Shown one piece after another: positions 1 through 9,400 of a stretch of DNA of 64,000 nt; positions within the stretch are counted from its first letter, which is position 1, and each line of letters starts with the position of its first letter. The DNA comes from Lagopus muta (Eukaryota > Chordata > Aves > Galliformes > Phasianidae), in assembly GCF_023343835.1 (NCBI RefSeq), contig NC_064447.1:434001-498000 (forward strand), in the 5' to 3' direction. The position numbers and the translations under genes are program-made. The notes beneath the pieces were generated by a model. That model was given only the letters and a program-made list of their open reading frames with translations. It made no database searches and was not told the origin of the DNA.

Positions 1-280
1 CCTCATCTTAATCTGCTCCATGAGACTCAGGGCAATCCCCCAGCTAAGTCACTGGAAGGAAAGGGTCTGTAGGTGTTCCCCTTCCCTTCCCCATTCCCTT
101 TCCCTGGGCAGTTCCACTTTCAATAGCACGGCGCCACTGCAGGCACCCAGCAACTGTTTTCAAGGTGCTCCTGCGTTGAAGAGAGAGAAGAGGGTTGTAA
201 AGTAGCCCCCTGTCACTCCCATCTGAAGAAGTATGTGGGCAGGTTTGACGGCAGCTGCTCTGTCCTGTGTGTCTTTACAG

Positions 281-352
281 ATGTGGATGGCGGAGAATGG
301 GATCCAGCTTCCCAGCTGGGTTCCAGGCCAGAAGGTCCGGCGGATCTCATGG
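281..352 (+). CDS. Short extracellular exon, copy A
   Basis: A 72-nt open block follows a pyrimidine-rich acceptor (tgtctttacag) and ends at a ggtatg donor. Both borders fall in phase 1, so it can be duplicated or skipped without a frameshift. It encodes an acidic Gly/Pro/Ser-rich peptide starting DVDGGEWDPASQ. A second copy of identical length and phase lies at 2458-2529, and the similarity continues into the flanking introns. Confidence 0.55.
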
Positions 353-3300
353 GTATGTCATGGCTTTTTACTTCCTTTGAGAGCTGCCAGCTCAAAGCTC
401 TAATGTCAGCCAGGCACGTCTGAAGGTATGAGAATCCAGACGTGCCTTTGCGTGCCCTGTCACCGCATGATTCCCCGATAGCACCTGCCCCTCAGTGACG
501 CCATCATGCAGCTGTAATGCGTAGATTGCAGTGTATGGTGGAAAGTTCTCGTGGTTCTTTGGTTGCAGACGTGGCTCCGCAGAGGGCGTTGCCAGATCCT
601 CGACTGGCGTCCCGCTGGCATCCCAGAGGTGGGTAGTCTGCCTTCATTGACTTCACCAGAAAGAGCACTCACATCAGAAATCGGTTTGCCTGAAATTTAT
701 CTTAAAACTTTCCATGAAGGTCCTGAGACATGGATTGAGGAGCTGAAGACAGGAAAATATTCCCCTGTCCTCAAGGAAATGAAGGAGGATTTGGAGAAGG
801 CAGTCCCTGGTGCGTATATTTCCATCTGTTCACCAAAAGACTTGGGAAGCTGAGGTTCTACGTGTATTCGTGGAGAAACTGTAGCATGCATAGCAGGAAG
901 GGACGGGCCAGAGCCTTGCTGTGGTGCTGCTCCTGTGTCTGAATCGGCTGCAGCTTTTGCCCGTTCCCTTTGAAAGAGGGCATTTAGCATCACCTTGCAG
1001 CTTGTCAAAAACGCACAGCGTGCACTGTGAACAACAAACTCACCTGCAACCTGCCGGTCTCCCAGCAGGCCAGGTTTTGCTGTCCGTGCAACAGAACTGG
1101 AAGTGTGTAGCATTTTTTTTTTCAGTGAATGACACTTTCAGACTGGTGACGAGGCGCACCGCAAAAAGCCCAGGCTTTGTTTCTAAACTTTCTTGCTGTA
1201 TCTTGCCTCCTGAAGATACCATCATCCTGATGAGGAGCACTTACTTACAGTCCCATGCTCCTGCCTTCTTTCGAGAGAGGCAGACAGAGAGCCTGTGCAG
1301 ATGGGGAAGGCAGCAGTCTCACGCTGCCCATCTCTCGGAAAGAAACAGAGGACACGCAAGCAACTGGTCATGCAGTTAAAGGTCTCTCACAGTGCTCTGT
1401 GTCTGTGGTTACATGTTGTACAGCTCCCACTGCACCCAGTTCCCAGGAACTTGTTGCATGAGGCACAAGGCATGACAGAAGCCTAGAGCGGGATCCCTCC
1501 TGTGAACCGAGGCGCGGGGGGATACACTGACCCACACAGATGGGGCACTGGCATTGAGGGATCCTTCTGCTCCTTCTCATGGATAGGTCGCCGAAAGGGA
1601 GGAGCATTCCGGTTTTAGTTTTCTTTCCAAGTGAACTGTGACTTCACAGTTCCTTTGCAGAAGGGAAGGGAAGGGAAGGGAAGGGAAGGGAAGGGAAGGG
1701 AAGGGAAGGGAAGGGAAGGGAAGGGAAGGGAAGGGAAGGGAAGGGAAGGGAAGGGAAGGGAAGGGAAGGGAAGGGAAGGGAAGGGAAGGGAAGGGAAGGG
1801 AAGGGAAGGGAAGGGAAGGGAAGGGAAGGGAAGGGAAGGGAAGGGAAGGGAAGGGAAGGGAAGGGAAGGGAAGGGAAGGGAAGGGAAGGGAAGGGAAGGG
1901 AAGGGAAGGGAAGGGAAGGGAAGGGAAGGGAAGGGAAGGGAAGGGAAGGGAAGGGAAGGGAAGGGAAGGGAAGGGAAGGGAAGGGAAGGGAAGGGAAGGG
2001 AAGGGAAGGGAAGGGAAGGGAAGGGAAGGGAAGGGAAGGGAAGGGAAGGGAAGGGAAGGGAAGGGAAGGGAAGGGAAGGGAAGGGAAGGGAAGGGAAGGG
2101 AAGGGAAGGGAGGTTATGGGTCAGGCTGGGTGATGTACGTGAAGTGCCGTGCCTTGCAAAGCTGTCTTTGCCGGCCACTCCAGCCGTGAGCTGCTCCCAG
2201 TGCCTTCTGCCATGGTGCAGTTGAGTTTAGAGCTGGCGTGAGCTCCAGGAGGACGTTCCTCTGGGTAGCTCCACGCACTGTTAGATTTGTACAATCGTGG
2301 TTCCCCACGTGGGCACCCAGGATCTGCTTCCAAGCTGCTTCTGTGTGGAAGGGAGAGAACAGCGTCGTGAAGGAATCTCCTGTTTCAATCGCATGCTCTG
2401 CCATTCTGACTGGCAGAACGTCTAAGTAGAGTCGCTCTGTCCTGTGCTTGTTTGCAGGTGTGACTGGAAGTGAAGGTCATCCAGCTTCCCCTCCGAGTTC
2501 CAGGACTGAAGCTCCGGCAGATCACACGGGTATGCCATGGCTTTTTAGTTCCTGTGAGAGCTGCCAGCTCAAAGGCCGAATGTCGGCCAGGTCTCTTGGC
2601 AGGTGTGAGAGCGAAGTGCTGCGTGTGTGTGCCCTTTCCTTGCACGATCCCCCGGTATGCTCCACTGTGCTCCACAGCGATGCTGTCGTGTACGGAAGCT
2701 TTTCACGGCTCTTTGGTTGCAGAAGTGCCCCCAGGGAGGGCTTTGCGTGTCCTTGGCAGGGGAGATTTAATTTCATGCATTCCGTGCAGGTCCGGAAAGA
2801 GGAAAGGGTGCATCTAGAGGAGGGTATTACGCCTGGTGGTCATCCCGTGTCCAAAGGAAACCCGTGATGAAAATAGGGGAGGCAGTGCATGGCAGAACTA
2901 AAGGGACTGACCAAAAGACTGTGCAGAAGAAGCCGTTGCAGGAAGGCAGCAGTGACACGCAGCCAGTCTCTGACCGAAATGCTCAGGCAGAACAAGCAGC
3001 TGCTTTGCCAGGTAATTTCAGTCCCGTGGTCATCCGGTGTCCCCAGCCAGAATCACTGCGTGCCACCAGGCTCTCCCTGCCTGCTCTTGCGCAGCAGGCC
3101 AGCAGCCAAACCTGAGCGTGTTCCTACAGAGCACGTGCTACAGAGGAGCCCGAGGGCCATGAGCCCTGCCTGGTAGGAGCCTGCAGGAGTGTTTCTCCAC
3201 TGGGCTGGCTCCAGCTGTGCCTTGTGCTGGCTGGAGGCTGACCTTCAGCCTGGGGAATGTCCTGGGGGAGAGCTCCGGACATGAAATGTGGGGAAAGTGT

Positions 3301-4183
3301 GAGGGTTTCTGCTCTGCAGTGCTGCCCACGGACAAAGCCCAGACCCCAGGGCGGAGCCCGGCCCTCAGCCCAGAGGAACAGATGGGCAGTGCCGGTGCAG
3401 CCTCTCCCTACCCAACGGGAAGTGGAAGCAATCCTTCTTGTCCTCTGGTGCTTATACACCGGAGACGGAGGTACCCACTGATGAAAAAGGAAACCTCTTG
3501 GCTCCGTGAAGCGCACTGTGAGATCATCTGCATTGCAGATGACAGTAACCTGTGGCACTGTCTCGGTTCTTCCAGGGGTGGACGTAGGGAAAATCACGAA
3601 GGCTGCTGTTGGCAAGGAGCTGCAAAAACGCCACATCCCAGTGGTTGCTGTGGTCTCAGCTGCGCTGCTGTCCGTGCTGACGCTGGCCTGCATTCCTATG
3701 CTATGGATGTGGAAAAAACACCTGTGAGTTGACTTTTCCCCAAGACACTGTATCGCTGCATTTGGCTACAAAGCATTTGTGGTGACAGGATCCTGATGGC
3801 CAAATCAGCTGCTGGCAGTACACTGCCAGGATTTATGCTGCAAGGCCTTTCAAGCGTCCCTCGATTCCTATCGGTGAGCAGTGCTTTCTGAAACTCATTC
3901 CCACAGGGCGCGCAAGAGAGAACGGGCAGCTGCAGGACAAGCTCCTCGTGACACCGACTTCAAGAGAGATCAGAACGCAGGCAAAGACCGAGCGGAGCTG
4001 GGGGAGGATGAAGAGGAGGATGTAATCTATGAAAAAAACAACTTCATCCCATTCTCCTGGTCCTTCGAAGCAGAATTTGCCGAGCTGTGCAGCATAATCA
4101 GCACAGACCCCTCCCTTCAGCCCGCATGTCCCAGCAGCTCTCCCGCTGACAACATCGCTTCCGTTCATACCTGCAGTCCTTAG
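281..4183 (+). CDS. Unidentified single-pass membrane protein gene, 3' part (5' end outside window)
   Basis: I do not recognise this gene. Several short exon-like blocks have good splice sites and mostly share phase 1-1 borders, as is usual for extracellular modules of cell-surface proteins. Confident pieces are 281-352, 569-628, 660-809, 2458-2529, 3576-3723 and 3907-4183. Less certain pieces end at 1381 and 3011 or start at 2723 and 3320. The final two exons join in phase to give a hydrophobic helix, a short basic stop-transfer and an acidic tail, followed by a stop and an AATAAA. The extracellular part is rich in Ser, Pro, Glu and Gly, suggesting a stalk or mucin-like region. No start codon or signal peptide is visible, so the gene begins upstream. 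In mammals CCP110 lies upstream of VPS35L (from memory), and nothing here resembles it. The region could also be a decaying gene, because some exon borders are weak. Confidence 0.5.
569..628 (+). CDS. Short extracellular exon
   Basis: A 60-nt block follows tggttgcag and ends before gtgggt, phase 1 at both ends. It encodes a peptide starting DVAPQRALPDPR. The start of a related block appears at 2723 after the same 'ctctttggttgcag' acceptor, but the 3' border of that second copy is unclear. Confidence 0.45.
660..809 (+). CDS. Candidate 150-nt helical exon
   Basis: This 150-nt block runs from a ttgacttcaccag acceptor to a gtgcgt donor, phase 1 at both ends. The 50-residue product contains the stretches YLKTFHEGPETWIEEL and YSPVLKEMKEDLEKAVP. 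These are amphipathic and helix-like, unlike the Pro/Ser-rich neighbours. No cysteines are present. I see no counterpart in the second exon block. A small helical-bundle or death-fold piece would be a guess that needs a profile search. Confidence 0.4.
1270..1381 (+). CDS. Exon-like block, copy A (start uncertain)
   Basis: An open stretch ends at a phase-1 donor (aaag/gtctct). It resembles 2880-3011, sharing a GEGSS-type and an SRKETEDTQ / SDRNAQAEQ-type region. The acceptor is not clear. It is polar and Glu/Thr/Gln-rich, in keeping with a stalk. It may be an exon or a decayed copy of one. Confidence 0.3.
1661..2110. repeat. (AAGGG)90 perfect pentanucleotide microsatellite
   Basis: Ninety uninterrupted copies of AAGGG on the + strand (CCCTT on the -) cover 450 bp with no visible interruption. 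The strand is pure purine, so it can form G-quadruplex or triplex structures. The array lies between the two duplicated exon blocks of the membrane protein gene, presumably in an intron. Long open frames through it (Gly-Arg-Glu-Gly-Lys or Pro-Phe-Pro-Ser-Leu repeats) are artefacts of periodicity. Confidence 0.99.
2458..2529 (+). CDS. Short extracellular exon, copy B
   Basis: A 72-nt phase 1-1 block lies between tgcttgtttgcag and ggtatg. It encodes a peptide starting GVTGSEGHPASPPSSR. It pairs with 281-352: same length, same phase, matching ends (PEGPADLMG against TEAPADHTG), and similar downstream intron sequence (atggctttttagttcc... gagagctgccagctcaaag). Confidence 0.55.
2723..3011 (+). CDS. 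Two further exon-like blocks, copy B (borders uncertain)
   Basis: A block opens at 2723 after ggttgcag with EVPPGRALRVLG, parallel to the exon at 569. A second open block ends at the phase-1 donor cca/g-gtaatt at 3011 with SDTQPVSDRNAQAEQAAALP, parallel to 1270-1381. Intermediate borders cannot be fixed by eye. Copy B lacks the 150-nt helical exon seen at 660-809. Confidence 0.3.
3320..3440 (+). CDS. Ser/Pro-rich membrane-proximal exon (3' end uncertain)
   Basis: After the acceptor tctgctctgcag a phase-1 frame runs through VLPTDKAQTPGRSPALSPEE and further Ser/Gly/Pro-rich residues. Two phase-1 donors are possible near 3393 and 3421. The composition suits an O-glycosylated stalk before the transmembrane exon. 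Confidence 0.35.
3576..3723 (+). CDS. Transmembrane exon
   Basis: This 148-nt exon lies between tcggttcttccag and gtgagt; it begins in phase 1 and ends in phase 2. A short polar segment containing GKELQKRH leads into a hydrophobic helix of about 23 residues (VVAVVSAALLSVLTLACIPM, then LWM). It ends with the basic WKKHL stop-transfer, so the topology is N-out, C-in (type I). The following exon completes the split Leu codon exactly, which supports the splice model. Confidence 0.7.
3907..4183 (+). CDS. Cytoplasmic-tail exon with stop
   Basis: The exon starts after cattcccacag and completes a Leu codon from the transmembrane exon. The tail is about 92 residues. A basic start (ARKRERAAA) is followed by an acidic cluster (ELGEDEEEDVIYEKNNF) and a Ser/Pro-rich end, then TAG at 4181-4183. 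The only tyrosine sits in DVIYEKN just after the acidic cluster. It is a possible phosphorylation or sorting site, but it does not fit an ITIM (no Leu/Val at +3) or a GRB2 YxN motif. Confidence 0.7.
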
Positions 4184-4264
4184 GACTCCCCTGAGCCATC
4201 CAGTGCCCCTGTTACCGGTGCTGAGGGCTCAGGTTCATTTCCATCAAGTTCCATCTTTATGATC

Positions 4265-4270
4265 AATAAA
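4265..4270 (+). terminator. PolyA signal AATAAA of the membrane protein gene
   Basis: A canonical AATAAA lies 82 bp after the stop codon at 4183. A T/G-containing region follows within 40 bp. This supports 3907-4290 as the real last exon. Confidence 0.65.
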
Positions 4271-4289
4271 AACATCCTATTCCAAAGCT

Positions 4290-5880
4290 GCTGCTGTGAC
4301 CATTTCCATTGGGTTACAGGGCACGGGGTCGGGGGCCAGCACTTGGGAAAGGATTCCCTCTCAGGGTTGTGGAGGCACTATAGAAGTTTGCCACACAAAG
4401 TTGTGGATGCCCTGTCCCTGGAGGCGTTCAAGGCCAGGCTAGAGGGAGCTCTGGGCAGGCCGACTCAGCGGGTGGCATCCCTGCCCTCGGCAGTGGGGTT
4501 GGAGGTAAAAGTTCTTAGTCGTCCCTTCCTACCCCAGCCATTCCATGACTCCGTGTTTCTATGGTGTAAGCACCGGCCCCAGCAGCCCTGGTGCAGCGCA
4601 TCACAAGAGGGGTGGGGAGCCTCCACCCGGCTTCCCGGGGCCGTGAGGTCACAACGCTCCGCTTTGATGCCATCCCTGCACACAGATATTGCTCTGAGTG
4701 CTGAGAGACTGCCTGAGAGAGCGCACTTTGGGTTCGGCTCCTCACAGCTGAGGAGATGCAGGGCTGCGGCCTGCGGCACCTGCAGCAGCCGCCTGCTGTG
4801 CCTTCCCCGTGCTCACAGGAAGGCCGGAGCCGGGAAGGACTCTGCGCCTGGGGCAGGACAACGCTGGGTACATGTAGGACTGGGGGAGAGGGGCTGCAGA
4901 AGAGCTCTGTGGAGAGGCACCTGGGGCTTCTGGTTGGTGACGTGTTGAATGTGGGTCAACCGCATGCCCTGGTAAAGCAGTCGGTAATGCAGGCTGACCG
5001 TACCCTGCTGGGTACAGCCCTTGCTGAGCACTGATTCTTAAAGCGTTAACTCCCAAATTGAGGAGTTACCAAGATTACAGTAGGTGGGGTGCATGCAAGG
5101 TCTGTAGCTGTTTCTGGGCCTGTTGTTACCTGCTACCGTGACTCCTTGTTCATAAGCCTCCTGTGGGTTGAAGTGTGCGGTACTGGAGAATTAACAGGCT
5201 GCTCCTTCTCCTGGTCATCACTCCTAGGCACATCGCTGTTCTGAAAAGTGTCAGGCAGTGGCAGAAGCTGTGCTTGCATCTGCCTTGCTGGGTAGGCTTG
5301 GTTTGTGTTCAGTGAGAACACAGGCACTTAAAGGCTGCACAGGTGGGAGTTGTAAAACGTGTGCGTTATCACCCATTTGCTGCCTAGTGGTGTGACACAC
5401 ACAGCCCTGGGTTGGTGCTTACAGCTGTAATAGAACAGCTTTGTCACAAGTACAATTAGTGGGGATGGGTTTTGTGCATAGCTTCTCAAAAGTAAATCTG
5501 TTCCCTCTGTTGCTTGCTTCCTTTTGTCATACAGATTTTTGATTCAGAATAGCATAGGTCTCCATCCTATTTAATCTAAGGAAGAATTTGGTGGCTGGTG
5601 GAATAGCTCCAACTTCTTCTTTTAGGTTCTGTAGTGTCCTTATTTCCCAAATAATATTAGTCATTTCTCTGGCATAACCACGTGTTTGGGCTTTTCGGTT
5701 TGCTGTTAACTTAGATGTCACGAACGGAGTCTAACATTTCATTTTCTAGCCTCTCCCCATTTAAAAAGGGGGATTGGGGTTTTTTTGATTACTTGTTCTT
5801 AACACTCTTACTGATTCCTAAATTCACAGAAAATCACATACATTAACTCCTGCACTTGTGGCAGGGCTCCCAGAGCCTCG
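4290..5880. other. Spacer with a CR1 scrap, no gene seen
   Basis: GC-rich sequence. A CR1-type segment lies at about 4370-4466 (+ sense, 'gttgtggatgccctgtccctggaggcgttcaa'-type text). A block at 4313-4348 recurs at 7581-7616, and a block at 4740-4768 recurs near 8922-8950. Reading frames are short and lack codon-like structure. Confidence 0.5.
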
Positions 5881-6185
5881 CAGTGCTGCACTGCTGGGAG
5901 GGGGGCAGGCTCTCTTCACTGCTTTGCAGCAATAGAACAAGGGGCAACAGGGGAAACTGGAACATCGGAAGTTCCGCACAAACATGAGGAATAACTTTCC
6001 TGTCAGAGTGACAGAGCACAGGAACAAGCTGCCCAGAGAGGTGGGGGAATCTCCTTCTGTGCAGATATTCCCAACCATGCTGGATGCCGAGCTGTGCGAC
6101 ACGCTGTAGGGAACCTTCTCTAGCAGGGATGTTGGACTCCATCTCCAGAGCTTCCTTCCAACCCCTGCCGTTCTGTGATCCCTGT
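5880..6185 (+). repeat. CR1 LINE 3' end
   Basis: The typical CR1 tail order is visible: a 'gaggaataactttcctgtcagagtgacagagcacaggaacaagctgccc' stretch, 'gtgggggaatctccttc', and the terminal 'ccttccaacccctgccgttctgtgat'. The element is 5'-truncated, as most avian CR1 copies are. Confidence 0.85.
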
Positions 6186-6204
6186 GGATCCCCTCCATCT
6201 TGAG

Positions 6205-6520
6205 CGTTGAATGAAGGCGAGCCCCATCTGCACCTTGCCCCCCAGTTTCGGCCACCTACCTCCCCCCCCCTCACCCCCCATATCAAGCTCTGCTTTCCAG
6301 TTTAGACCACCTGCACCTCCATTTCAGCTGTGCCCTCCAATTTTAGGAATCCAGTCCCCCTGCATTCCTCCCAGTTTCCTCCCGGTGAGGGCCATCTGCC
6401 TACCCCAGTGTAGCTGTGCCCACCCAGTTGGAGCCATCTGCCTCCCGCTGTGGGCACTGTCCCCGCATGCCCCCCCCCACACACTCACTTTGGAACTCCC
6501 CCTCCCCTCCAGCCATGGCC
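6205..6520. repeat. C-rich degenerate minisatellite
   Basis: Imperfect units of about 45-60 bp share 'agctgtgccc', 'ccagtt' and 'gccatctgcctcc'-type text with C runs (6258-6285, 6472-6479). The strand is strongly pyrimidine-biased. No coding role is evident. Confidence 0.55.
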
Positions 6521-6539
6521 CTGTATCAAGCAAAATGTT

Positions 6540-7390
6540 TTTTCACAGTACAGCTGTTCCAGCGCAGTTTAATGTGGTCTTGATGCTGTTAGTAAAACCA
6601 AGGCAATTTCCTTTCTCAGAGGAAGAACACTGATCTCCTTGGGGCTGCCAGGGTAAGACGTGGTACAAAACTCCCTGGCTTCAGTTACAAACGTGTCCAC
6701 CTAAGGACCCTGCTGCAGACACGTGCACTCCCGGGCCCTTTGGAGAAAGCTGGGGCTTTCCAGGTGCCCTCCTGTCCCCTTCGTCCCCACGGAGCTCCTG
6801 TTGCTGGAGGGAACGGTGCGATACCGGCTGAGACACGGGCTGCCGCACCGGGACTGCGCCCAGAGGCAGAGATCATCGCAGGAACCGCACTCGGGACAGC
6901 GCAGGCATCCCGGGCCTTGGGGAACGCTCCCGTTGCAGCCCCGATTGCTCTCAAAGCAGAGCTCCGGCTTCCTCACGGTTACGAATGACGAACGAGACGA
7001 CGGCAGCACTCTGCTCGGGAGTGGCGCCACGGCTCTGGAGTCCTCCAGTCCAACCCCAGGCATCACTGAGCAGCCCCAGCCCATCAGATATCCATCAGCA
7101 CTGCTCAGATCCCCCCTCAGCGTTCCCTTTGCCAGGTGCTCAGCCCCAGTACTCCCTGCCTGTCCCCATCAGGAGGGGCTCCAGGCCCAACCCACCAGTT
7201 GGAAACCCCAAATGCCAAGGATCACCGACTGGTGGGATTGCTGTGCGTGTCATTGCTAATGAACGCCAATTAACTCATGAGCAAGAGACCATTTTTGCCA
7301 CGTGGACGGAAAGTGAGCGCAGCCCACCCGACTGCAGGCAGCTCCAGCATCCACAGACCTTACAGAAGGATGAGGCCAGCCACATCTCCA
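6540..7390. other. GC-rich spacer, no confident gene
   Basis: A cysteine-rich minus-strand frame (about 6740-6975, containing CPECGSCDDLCL) is open but lacks splice or start support. Text like 'tctggagtcctccagtccaacccc' near 7037-7060 suggests an old CR1 piece. Nothing else is identifiable. Confidence 0.4.
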
Positions 7391-7394
7391 CCTT

Positions 7395-7575
7395 ATTTAG
7401 GAGGATAGGGGAGTGGTGACAGGACAAGGGGAAGTGGCCTCAAGTTGTGCCAGGGAGGTTTAGGTTGGATCTCAGGAAAAACTTCACTACAGAAAGGGTA
7501 GTGAAGGGTTGTTTTTAAACACATCCAGGGACGGTGACTCAACCACGTCCCTGGGCAGCCCATTGCAGTGCTTAT
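7395..7575. repeat. Two opposed CR1 scraps
   Basis: 7395-7510 reads as a + strand CR1 interior ('tggcctcaagttgtgccagggaggtttaggttggat'-like). 7518-7575 reads as CR1 in the minus sense ('catccagggacggtgactcaaccacgtccctgggcagcccattgcagtgc'-like). They abut in a fold-back arrangement. Confidence 0.65.
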
Positions 7576-7774
7576 ATATGGGGTTACAGGGCACAGGGCT
7601 GGGGCCAGCACTTGGTGCAAGGGAAGCAGTCGGAGAGCCGCACGCCAGGGAGGGCCTCCTCGGGCCCAGCCTCAGCTGGCTTGTCTGACCGGGACGGTCA
7701 CCCAAGCTCCCACCAGAGCAGGGAAGTGCTGGGGAGACTTGATACGTGGAGGGCTGTCCTTGAGCTCTTGTTCA

Positions 7775-8332
7775 GAGCTTCTGCCCTGGCAGTGTATATT
7801 CGCATTTAGAATACCGTGTCCAGTTCTGGGCTCTCCAGTTCAAAAGAGACACGGATCTCCTAGAAGGAGTCTGGCAGAGGGCCACAAAGATGACAAAGGA
7901 CCTGGAGCACATCCCTGATGAGGAAAGGCTGAGTAAGCTGGGTCTGTGCAGCCTGGGGAAAAGAAGACTGAGGGGAGATCTGATCTGTGTTAATTAACAC
8001 CTAAAGGGAGGTGGGAGGCAAATGATGAGGCCAGGCTCTTCTCGGTGGTGTGTTGCAATAGGACAAGGAGCGCTGGCCCAAAACTTGGACGCAGGAAGGT
8101 CCATACAGGCGTGTGCAAGAACTTTTTACGTAAGGGTGACGGAGAACTGGATCAGGTTGCCCGAGAGGTTGTGCAGTCTCCTTCTATGGAGACATTCCGG
8201 ACAGGTAGGCCTGTAGGCCTGGGTGCCTACCTGTGCGACCTATTGTAGGGAACCTGCTTTAGCAGGGGGGTTGGACTCACTGATCTCTTGAGGTCCCTTC
8301 CAACCCCTGCGATTCTGTGATGCTGTGACATC
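7775..8332 (+). repeat. CR1 LINE 3' end, about 560 bp
   Basis: Contains the CR1 landmarks: 'ccgtgtccagttctgggctc', 'ctgatgaggaaaggctgag', the 'gtgacggagaactggatcaggttgcc' box, and a terminus ending 'ggtcccttccaacccctgcgattctgtgatgctgtga'. Bases 8017-8191 are nearly identical, inverted, to 9208-9382. Confidence 0.9.
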
Positions 8333-9170
8333 AAGAGCTATTGTCTGGGTGGTCTACAGCTTCCTCACAAAGGGAAGGAGGGAAGAAGACACTGATCGCT
8401 TCTCTCTGGAGAGTCTACGCTGGAGGTGGCAGCAGCGTGATTCCTTCAGTGCAAGGTGGCAGGAGTGCAGCTGCTGCTGCAGTTTCCAGAGAGCCAGGCG
8501 GGACCCTGCAGGCAATGGCCGTCAGAGCCTCTCGCCACCAAGCGTCCGGCTGCCAGCAGTGGGTGAGCTCACTTGGACGTTGCGGCCGGGAGGTGCTAAC
8601 CGGCGAGTCTTACATTTCCACTACTGAATTTGGTATGGAAGCACACTAACAATGGGAAATACGCCTGGTGTAGGAAAGGGGATGTCCTTAGCCGAGGTAT
8701 GGAAAACTGAAAGAGAACAGGTGGAGCTGCAGATGTGCCGATAAGAGTGTAGGCACGTGACGCTGGACTTGGCAGGTTTGCGGGAGGGTCTAGCTCCCCG
8801 TGTTCATATTTCAGCCATCAGCCTTTGTACCAGAGAGGCTTTATGCGCTTGGCTTGCTGCACTGCAGCACGTTTCACGTGCGTGGGTAACCTGTGCAATA
8901 GCGCCCTTGTTCAGCTCGTCACAGCTGAGGAGATGCAGGGTTGCATCTCTGGAAGCTGACAATCCACGGCCAGGACTCGTGCAGGGCTTCTGTGCCGCAC
9001 ACATTGCACACATTTTTATAACGATCTGCCATGGGCCGGAGCCCGCAGGTGCTGCAAGCAGAAACACGTCAGCTTTTGCATCGGAACCGCCGTCCCTCCC
9101 CTTGGGGCGCCGCGATATTCTTGCAGTGTGTATGTCAAAATATATAGATATACACCTATATACATAGTGT
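8333..9170. other. Spacer between inverted CR1 copies, no gene seen
   Basis: No exon-like structure with supporting signals was seen. It includes a block at 8922-8950 shared with 4740-4768, and a short AT-rich stretch (about 9137-9170) next to the minus-strand CR1. Confidence 0.4.
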
Positions 9171-9207
9171 GCGTTCCTGGGAAGGTTCGTCTAGAGGATA
9201 AGTGCTC

Positions 9208-9400
9208 CTCCATAGAAGTAGACTGCACAACCTCTCGGGCAACCTGATCCAGTTCTCCGTCACCCTTACGTAAAAAGTTCTTGCACACGCTTGTATGGAA
9301 CTTCCTGCGTTCAAGTTTTGGGCCAGCGCTCCTTGTCCTATTGCAACACACCACCGAGAAGAGCCTGGCCTCATCATTTGCCTCAGAGATCTTCCCCAAG
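9208..9400 (-). repeat. CR1 LINE fragment, minus strand
   Basis: The reverse complement matches the CR1 at 8017-8191 with about four differences over 175 bp by eye. The usual CR1 3' terminus is absent: similarity stops just after the 'cttctatggag' box. Confidence 0.8.

Noticed and set aside
1615..2224. Long overlapping open frames on both strands through the AAGGG array
   Set aside because: A 5-bp repeat without stop codons is open in every frame; the products are pure five-residue repeats.
6701..7084. Cysteine-rich minus-strand frame (CPECGSCDDLCL region)
   Set aside because: No start, splice or conservation support; GC-rich sequence gives chance Cys/Gly-rich frames.
8022..8248. Open frames at 8022-8248 and their near-twin at 9156-9377 (minus)
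   Set aside because: They translate the 3' part of CR1 copies and are repeat sequence, not host genes.
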